Assembly: GCA_903873955.1 (NCBI GenBank)
Contig: CAIQQL010000153.1
Span: 1-5,663 of the forward strand
Length of the DNA stretch: 5,663 bases
Reading direction: 5' to 3'
Origin: an uncultured archaeon
GTDB taxonomy: Archaea > Nanobdellota > Nanobdellia > Pacearchaeales > GW2011-AR1
Each line of letters begins with the position of its first letter. Position 1 is the first letter of the stretch. Shown one piece after another: positions 5,637 through 5,663 of the stretch. The position numbers and the translations under genes were made by a program. Below the pieces are notes generated by a model. The model did not search any database and was not told the origin of the DNA. It was given only the letters and a program-made list of their open reading frames with translations.

Positions 5637-5663
5637 CAGTTCCTCTTGTAAAAGATATGGAGA

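Larger units (their letters stand above)
5544..5663 (-). other. Open frame of 39 codons entering from the window edge; possible 3' end of an upstream gene
   Basis: Reading minus-strand from the edge, one frame is open for 39 codons and ends in TAA at 5546-5544, overlapping the first 28 bases of the surface-protein gene. The translation is hydrophobic then basic (it includes AIAALLLIIFIKKFG and ends VCKRE), like a C-terminal membrane helix with a positive tail. Against it, the frame covers the best TATA box in the window, the surface-protein frame is also open here, and an open stretch this long is not rare by chance. I do not recognise it. If it is not a gene, the 92 bases upstream of 5571 hold only promoter sequence. 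Confidence 0.2.

Noticed and set aside
5572..5663. N-terminal extension of the surface protein, since its frame stays open to the window edge
   Set aside because: The extension contains no ATG, GTG or TTG, and the predicted signal segment and TATA spacing both point to ATG 5571.
1..5663. CRISPR arrays, tRNA genes, insertion sequences or long direct repeats
   Set aside because: Reading through both strands I saw no repeated spaced units, no cloverleaf-like segments and no transposase motifs; nearly all of the window is coding.

Overview
The window comes from an archaeon. Three things show this: a gene for RNA polymerase subunit Rpo7 (RpoE'), the first codons of Spt4/RpoE'' directly behind it, and TATA-box spacing that fits archaeal promoters. 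The Rpo7 sequence, and the neighbouring surface protein (NosD-type beta-helix, Ig-like domain and C-terminal membrane anchor), remind me of DPANN lineages such as Woesearchaeota. That placement is inference from family resemblance, not something I could test.

All confident genes lie on the minus strand, so transcription runs from high to low coordinates. Read in that direction the order is: a promoter and upstream region (5663-5572), a 599-residue membrane-anchored surface glycoprotein candidate (5571-3772), a 26-bp gap, a roughly 999-residue UvrD-like helicase fused to a RecB-type PD-(D/E)XK nuclease (3745-746), an 82-bp gap with a TATA-like element, Rpo7 (663-52), and the 5' end of spt4/rpoE2 (52-1, cut by the window edge). 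Rpo7 and spt4 share one base in a TAATG stop-start junction, so they almost certainly form one operon. No gene-free stretch exceeds 92 bases. I saw no RNA genes, CRISPR, insertion sequences or long repeats.

The three parts have separate jobs: a cell-surface protein, a DNA end-processing or repair enzyme, and the stalk/elongation factors of RNA polymerase. Nothing in the sequence ties them into one pathway. Each full gene has its own TATA-like element upstream, so they may be transcribed independently despite the tight packing.

The most interesting points are in the helicase-nuclease. The nuclease catalytic residues are intact, but its C-terminal cysteines are arranged C-x5-C-x2-C instead of the usual C-x2-C-x5-C. 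Its N-terminus also lacks a recognisable Q motif, and an in-frame ATG-AAG-TAA sits directly before the first possible start codon. The surface protein is notable for about 29 N-glycosylation sequons, six cysteines confined to its N-terminal third, and a calcium-loop-like DLDGNNYYD motif.
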